A stretch of DNA of 8,911 bases, taken from positions 1 through 8,911 of the forward strand of contig JAPTUI010000268.1 in assembly GCA_028067895.1 (NCBI GenBank). Direction: 5' to 3'. Both the position numbers and the translations under genes were made by a program. Origin of the DNA: Pseudomonadota bacterium (GTDB taxonomy: Bacteria; Pseudomonadota; Gammaproteobacteria; Steroidobacterales; Steroidobacteraceae). The notes below the pieces were generated by a model. The model was given only the letters and a program-made list of their open reading frames with translations. It did no database searches and had not been told where the DNA came from. Of this stretch, positions 6,237-8,911 are shown in pieces; within the stretch, counting starts at the first letter, position 1, and every line of letters begins with the position of its first letter.

Positions 6237-6740
6237 ATGCCCCTTGCGGCGCTGAGCGTTGCGCACGGTCTGGCGACGTTTGCGCTTCTCGCCGCGGCCC
6301 ATACGGCACCCTGGGCCGCCGGTCGTCTGCTCGGCCCGCGCTGGGCCGCACCCATCGACGGCGGCGCGATCCTGCCGGATGGGGCGCGACTGTTCGGGGC
6401 CCACAAGACCTGGCGCGGCGCGCTGGCGGCGCTCGGGGTGTGCACGCTCCTCGGGGCGCTGTTCGGCTATCCGGCCAGCCTCGGCCTGGCGTTCGCAGCC
6501 CTCGCCATGGCTGGCGACCTGTTCTCGAGCGCGCTGAAGCGGCGCCTGCGACTCGCGCCCGGCCGCGAGGTGCCGGGTCTGGATCAGCTTCCCGAAGCTC
6601 TCCTGCCGCTGCTCACCCTCGCCGGTCCGCTCGGCATCGGCGGGCGGAGCGCCACGCTCATCAGCCTCGTGTTCGCGCTCCTCGATCTGGCGGCCATTCC
6701 CCTTCGGCACCCGGGAAGCACCCACCGGCCGCCGCGCTGA
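6237..6740 (+). CDS. CDP-archaeol synthase (DUF46/CarS) family membrane protein
   Basis: A 167-residue hydrophobic protein of the CDP-archaeol synthase family, integral membrane CTP-transferases related to phosphatidate cytidylyltransferase CdsA. Diagnostic motifs are D-G-G (41-43), R51-L-F-G-A-H-K-T-W-R-G (to 61), and GDLFSSALKRRL (93-104) followed by GLDQLPEALLPLL (114-126). Membrane segments are visible near residues 5-25, 62-92 and 120-155. Length matches archaeal CarS (~170). In archaea the enzyme activates digeranylgeranylglyceryl phosphate with CTP; bacteria lack that lipid, so the substrate here is unknown. It starts 8 bp after the cysteine synthase stop without a clear ribosome site, which suggests translational coupling and membership of the cys operon. 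A longer reading from 6096 would overlap the cysteine synthase by 133 bp and is not credible. Family call is good; function is not established. Confidence 0.78.
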   Translation: MPLAALSVAHGLATFALLAAAHTAPWAAGRLLGPRWAAPIDGGAILPDGARLFGAHKTWRGALAALGVCTLLGALFGYPASLGLAFAALAMAGDLFSSALKRRLRLAPGREVPGLDQLPEALLPLLTLAGPLGIGGRSATLISLVFALLDLAAIPLRHPGSTHRPPR

Positions 6741-6752
6741 TCGGCGCACGCT

Positions 6753-6774
6753 CTGCGCGCCGCCCGGTGCGCAG
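6753..6774 (+). terminator. Strong hairpin after the cys operon, no U-tract
   Basis: The arms CTGCGCGCC (6753-6761) and GGTGCGCAG (6766-6774) pair over 9 bp, with one G-U pair, around a 4-nt loop. It starts 13 bp after the stop of the DUF46 gene, the last in the cluster. It is followed by a C-rich run rather than Us, so it is not a classic intrinsic terminator. It could stabilise the mRNA 3' end or mark a Rho-dependent end. The rest of 6741-6837 shows nothing further. Confidence 0.35.
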
Positions 6775-6837
6775 CCCCCGCGCCCCACCGTGGTCCAGGC
6801 ATTGCGCGGCCTGAACCGCGGGCATCCCGGACTCACG

Positions 6838-6866
6838 TTGACGCAGCCCTCGAACACAGGTACCTT
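6838..6866 (+). promoter_or_regulatory. Predicted padR-pspC promoter
   Basis: TTGACG (6838-6843) matches the -35 consensus at 5 of 6 positions. Exactly 17 bp later TACCTT (6861-6866) keeps the key T, A and final T of a -10. Transcription would begin near 6873, about 21 nt before the ATG of the PadR gene. The -10 coincides with the left arm of the inverted repeat at 6861-6880, so a bound repressor would block polymerase. Confidence 0.6.
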
Positions 6867-6880
6867 GTTTCTACAAGGTA
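6861..6880. promoter_or_regulatory. Perfect inverted repeat, likely PadR operator
   Basis: TACCTTGT and ACAAGGTA (6861-6868 and 6873-6880) are perfect complements separated by TTCT. The repeat covers the predicted -10 and start site of the PadR gene and ends 13 bp before its ATG. PadR-family repressors commonly bind a dyad of this kind (related to ATGT...ACAT) in their own promoter. Autoregulation is therefore the natural reading, though inferred. The AAGG of the right arm may also be the 5'-terminal ribosome site. Confidence 0.65.
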
Positions 6881-6893
6881 GCATCACAAGCCC

Positions 6894-7235
6894 ATGTCGG
6901 ACGATCCCAAACTGGTCGCCTTGCGCAAAGGATTCCTGGAATTCCTGGTGCTGCGCATCATCAGCGGCGCGAGTGTCTACGCCGCCGACATTCTGAAGAC
7001 ACTCGCCGCCACGGACTTCGCCAGTCAGGAAGGCACGCTCTATCCGCTGCTCAGCCGGCTGCGCCGCGAGGGTCTGCTCGATTATCAATGGCAGGAATCC
7101 GACACCGGCCCGCCGCGCAAGTACTACCGTCTCACGGCCCGCGGCGCCGAGCAGCTGGCCGCGTTCAACGCGTACTGGGCCCATCTGAACCGGACGATTC
7201 AATCTCTTGGGGGGGATCAGCCATGCGAGCGGTAG
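6894..7235 (+). CDS. PadR-family transcriptional repressor
   Basis: A 113-residue winged helix-turn-helix regulator. The sequence LRKGFLEFLVLRII (10-23) is the first helix of the PadR domain. GTLYPLLSRLRREGLL (47-62) contains the DNA-recognition helix. GPPRKYYRLTARG (72-84) is the wing with its conserved KYYRLT core. The C-terminal helix (85-105) would form the dimer interface. It is of the short PadR class that lacks a long C-terminal dimerisation domain. The start ATG is favoured because the domain begins at once and a promoter with a perfect operator lies directly upstream. It overlaps the following PspC-domain gene by 13 bp. Pairing of a PadR regulator with PspC or DUF1700-type membrane proteins is a recurrent envelope-stress arrangement, so it probably represses both genes. 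The inducer is unknown. Confidence 0.92.
   Translation: MSDDPKLVALRKGFLEFLVLRIISGASVYAADILKTLAATDFASQEGTLYPLLSRLRREGLLDYQWQESDTGPPRKYYRLTARGAEQLAAFNAYWAHLNRTIQSLGGDQPCER
7209..7222 (+). promoter_or_regulatory. G-tract ribosome binding site of the PspC gene inside padR
   Basis: Seven consecutive Gs (7209-7215) followed by A supply a Shine-Dalgarno sequence (GGGGA, 7212-7216) 6 nt before the ATG at 7223. The run sits within the last codons of the PadR gene (Gly-Gly-Asp). It supports ATG 7223 over the longer reading from 7088, which would overlap padR by 148 bp. Confidence 0.6.
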
Positions 7236-8434
7236 TTGCAGTCAGTCTCGGCGGTCGGGTATTTCAACTCGAGGACGACGCACATGCCGCGCTCGCGCAG
7301 TACCTGAACACCGCGGAACAGGCGCTCGCCGGCAACCCCGACCGCGTGGAGATCCTCGCCGATCTCGAGCAGGCGATCGCCGACAAGAGCGAACGCTTCC
7401 TCAGCGCCCACAAAAACGTCATCACCTGCGCGGAAATCGAGCAGGTCATCGGCGAGATGGGGCCGGTCAGTGACGGCGCCGGTGTCGGCGCCTCCCCAGC
7501 GGACGCGCGCCCCGGCGCATCGGGTTGCGCATCCCCAGCAGGCGCCCCGAAGCGGCTGTACCAGATCAGCGACGGCGCCCTGCTAAGCGGGGTCTGCATG
7601 GGCCTCGCGGTCTACTACGGCGTCGACGTCACACTGGTGCGCCTGATCTTCGTCGTGGCCGCGCTGCTCACCGGTGGACTCGCGGTGCTGGCGTATCTGG
7701 CGCTGATGTTCATCGTGCCCTACGCCGACACCCCGGAGCAGATGGCCGCCGCCGGTGGCGTGCCCTTCAACGCCCGCATGCTGGTTGAGGAATGGAAGCG
7801 CAAGGCGGCCGAGTTCGCCGGTGCAGCCGCCTACGCTGCCCGCTCGGACGGCTCAACGGCCGACCGGTTACGCTGGCGGCGGGAATGGCGTCGGACGCGG
7901 GAGCAGTGGCGGCGCGAGTGGCGCGCCAACCGTGCGCAATGGCGGGCTTACCATCGCAGCGCACGCGGCTGGCCGCCGCCGCCGGGGCAAGCCCCGCCGC
8001 TACCGCCGCTGGCTGCGCTGGTTGCGAATCTCAGCCGCGCCGCGCTCGGGATCCTGCTCGGGCTCGTGACGCTCGCGTGGGTATTGGCTCTGCTCTCTCT
8101 GTTCGCCAACGGTACGGTATTCGGCTGGTCCTTTGCCCGTCTGCCGCTCTGGGCGGCGGTGGTGATTCTGCTGCTGCTCTATCAGTTGCTCGCCGGATCC
8201 CTGCGGGCGCTGTGTCATGCGCACTCGCCTTACTTTTATCCCGGCCATTACCGCGCGCACGCCGTGTCCGATGCGCTCGGCGGACTGGTGCTGTTTGCCG
8301 TGCTGCTCTGGCTGCTCGGCACGCACATGCCCGCCGTGCAGCATTTCATTGCCGTGCTCCAGCACCGCGCGACGCTCTTCTGGCAACACGGGGTGGTGGT
8401 GCACCCGCCCTCCGCCGCGCCGCCCGGACATTGA
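7223..8434 (+). CDS. PspC-domain multi-pass membrane protein
   Basis: A 403-residue membrane protein in four parts. Residues 1-82 (RVFQLEDDAHAALAQYL, ILADLEQAIADK, VITCAEIEQVIGEMG) resemble the helical cytoplasmic domain found before PspC in Bacteroidetes proteins and in DUF1700-type proteins. A low-complexity Ala/Gly/Pro linker covers 83-108. The PspC domain runs about 110-170 (RLYQISDGALLSGVCMGLAVYYGVDVTLVR and a hydrophobic helix to 166). Residues 187-248 form a highly charged segment with an 11-residue Trp/Arg repeat. A Pro-rich hinge at 250-263 leads to three likely membrane helices (about 270-296, 307-330, 350-367). PspC domains act in phage-shock and envelope-stress sensing, but no partner psp gene is visible here. 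It overlaps the PadR regulator by 13 bp and is probably co-transcribed and repressed by it. It ends 8 bp from the convergent TAXI gene. Domain call is firm; the role is inferred. Confidence 0.85.
   Translation: MRAVVAVSLGGRVFQLEDDAHAALAQYLNTAEQALAGNPDRVEILADLEQAIADKSERFLSAHKNVITCAEIEQVIGEMGPVSDGAGVGASPADARPGASGCASPAGAPKRLYQISDGALLSGVCMGLAVYYGVDVTLVRLIFVVAALLTGGLAVLAYLALMFIVPYADTPEQMAAAGGVPFNARMLVEEWKRKAAEFAGAAAYAARSDGSTADRLRWRREWRRTREQWRREWRANRAQWRAYHRSARGWPPPPGQAPPLPPLAALVANLSRAALGILLGLVTLAWVLALLSLFANGTVFGWSFARLPLWAAVVILLLLYQLLAGSLRALCHAHSPYFYPGHYRAHAVSDALGGLVLFAVLLWLLGTHMPAVQHFIAVLQHRATLFWQHGVVVHPPSAAPPGH
7874..7942 (+). repeat. 33-bp tandem repeat encoding a Trp/Arg 11-residue motif
   Basis: Within the PspC-domain gene, codons 218-228 and 229-239 encode WRREWRRTREQ and WRREWRANRAQ, and a third unit begins at codon 240 (WRAY). 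Tryptophans fall at 218, 222, 229, 233 and 240, a 4/7 alternation with a period of 11. The DNA copies start at 7874, 7907 and 7940 and are diverged at many third positions, so the protein pattern seems to be maintained rather than a fresh duplication. Confidence 0.7.
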
Positions 8435-8442
8435 TCAGCGGC

Positions 8443-8911
8443 TCACTCGTGCGCGGCGCGCGCGAGGTTGCTGCGCACGAACTGAATGTGCTCGCGCAGC
8501 TGATAGAGCTGCTCGGCGTGCGAACCGGGCATCTTGCGCAGGATCACCGCCCGCTCAATCTGATGCAACCGATCGAGCAGCGCCGCGCGCCGCTCGCTCG
8601 TGAGCGGCCCGAGCGACTCGCGCTCGAGCGCCATCAGTTCGCCGTAGCGCCGGTGGATGCGCGAGTTGACCCGCCAGCCGTACAACTGCGGCAGAAACCG
8701 CAGTCCCGGGATCAACACCACGACGATGGGCACCAGCACCACCAGAATGCGGTTGACGAGGCTCGCCAGCCAGAACGGCAGATAACGGTACATGAAGCTC
8801 TTGTCGCCCGTCTTGTAAAAACGCGCCGCTTCCGTGTCGAGCGGATAGGTATACGTGGACGTATTGGGAAACACGTCCGCCGGGTGCAGCAGCGTCGCCT
8901 GGCCGTAGATC
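8443..8911 (-). CDS. TAXI-family TRAP transporter solute-binding protein, C-terminal part
   Basis: The frame is open to the window edge, so the N-terminus and ligand domain are missing; 155 residues remain. The visible part reads a periplasmic end (IYGQATLLHPADVFP, then TEAARFYKTGDKSFMYRYLPFWLASL), a strong membrane helix (NRILVVLVPIVVVLIPGL), and a conserved segment FLPQLYGWRVNSRIHRRYGEL. A charged cytoplasmic helical tail follows, likely coiled (ALERESLGPLTSERRAALLDRLHQIERAV). This pattern matches the membrane-anchored, C-terminally extended subclass of TAXI TRAP solute receptors in proteobacteria, rather than soluble periplasmic ones. The GTG at 8872-8874 is internal, not a start, because the coding frame continues upstream of it. 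It converges on the PspC gene with an 8-bp gap and no terminator. The ligand cannot be told from this end. The assignment is from remembered family features and should be confirmed on the full gene. Confidence 0.75.
   Translation of the reverse strand, partial: IYGQATLLHPADVFPNTSTYTYPLDTEAARFYKTGDKSFMYRYLPFWLASLVNRILVVLVPIVVVLIPGLRFLPQLYGWRVNSRIHRRYGELMALERESLGPLTSERRAALLDRLHQIERAVILRKMPGSHAEQLYQLREHIQFVRSNLARAAHE

Noticed and set aside
6117..7202. 361-residue minus-strand open frame across the DUF46 and PadR genes
   Set aside because: It covers two real genes plus a promoter with a perfect operator, which a coding sequence would not normally preserve, and it resembles no family.
8443..8874. 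Complete 143-residue protein starting at GTG 8874
   Set aside because: The frame continues open to the window edge with sensible residues (IYGQATLLHPAD), and the visible part matches only the C-terminal portion of a larger receptor.
1..8911. Mobile element, phage, CRISPR array, tRNA or defence island
   Set aside because: I saw no transposase, integrase, direct-repeat array, terminal inverted repeats or tRNA-like cloverleaf. Composition looks uniform, and the genes are metabolic and envelope genes.

Overview
The window is GC-rich throughout (visually near 70% G+C). It carries compact, mostly chromosomal-looking genes whose families (CysB with a full effector pocket, trifunctional CysG, DUF934, a TAXI-TRAP receptor) suggest a high-GC proteobacterium, most likely a gammaproteobacterium. 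I see no insertion sequence, phage gene, tRNA, rRNA or CRISPR array. Coding density is very high: the only intergenic gaps over 100 bp are 2895-3004 and 6741-6893, and no stretch above 300 bp lacks a gene.

Left part (1-2894). The extreme left holds the last 11 codons of a plus-strand gene whose TGA overlaps the ATG of a DUF934 protein. DUF934 genes usually follow the sulfite reductase gene cysI, so the cut-off gene is probably cysI. Facing it on the minus strand are malQ (4-alpha-glucanotransferase, overlapping the DUF934 gene tail-to-tail by 15 bp) and, upstream of malQ, cysB (LysR-type regulator of sulfur assimilation). malQ has no usable ATG and probably starts at a CTG 22 bp after the cysB stop, so cysB-malQ may be one transcript.

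Centre (2895-6740). A 110-bp divergent promoter region separates cysB from a plus-strand cluster: cysH (iron-sulfur type APS reductase), cysG (siroheme synthase), a cysK/cysM-type cysteine synthase, and a small membrane protein of the CDP-archaeol synthase (DUF46/CarS) family. The first three form a coherent pathway: APS to sulfite (CysH), siroheme for the sulfite reductase (CysG), and sulfide plus O-acetylserine to cysteine (CysK). The divergent region holds an AT-rich imperfect dyad that could be a CysB operator, and a -10 element so close to the cysH ATG that the mRNA may be leaderless.

Right part (6741-8911). After a strong hairpin without a U-tract comes an independent two-gene unit: a PadR-family repressor and an overlapping gene for a multi-pass PspC-domain membrane protein with an unusual Trp/Arg 11-residue repeat. 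A perfect 8-bp inverted repeat overlaps the predicted padR promoter and looks like an autoregulatory operator. At the right edge, convergent and 8 bp away, is the C-terminal third or so of a TAXI-type TRAP transporter solute-binding protein with a C-terminal membrane anchor, running out of the window.

Most of this is recognisable metabolism. The points most worth following are the cysB/cysH divergent control region, the archaeal-lipid-enzyme homologue inside a cysteine operon, and the PadR/PspC unit.
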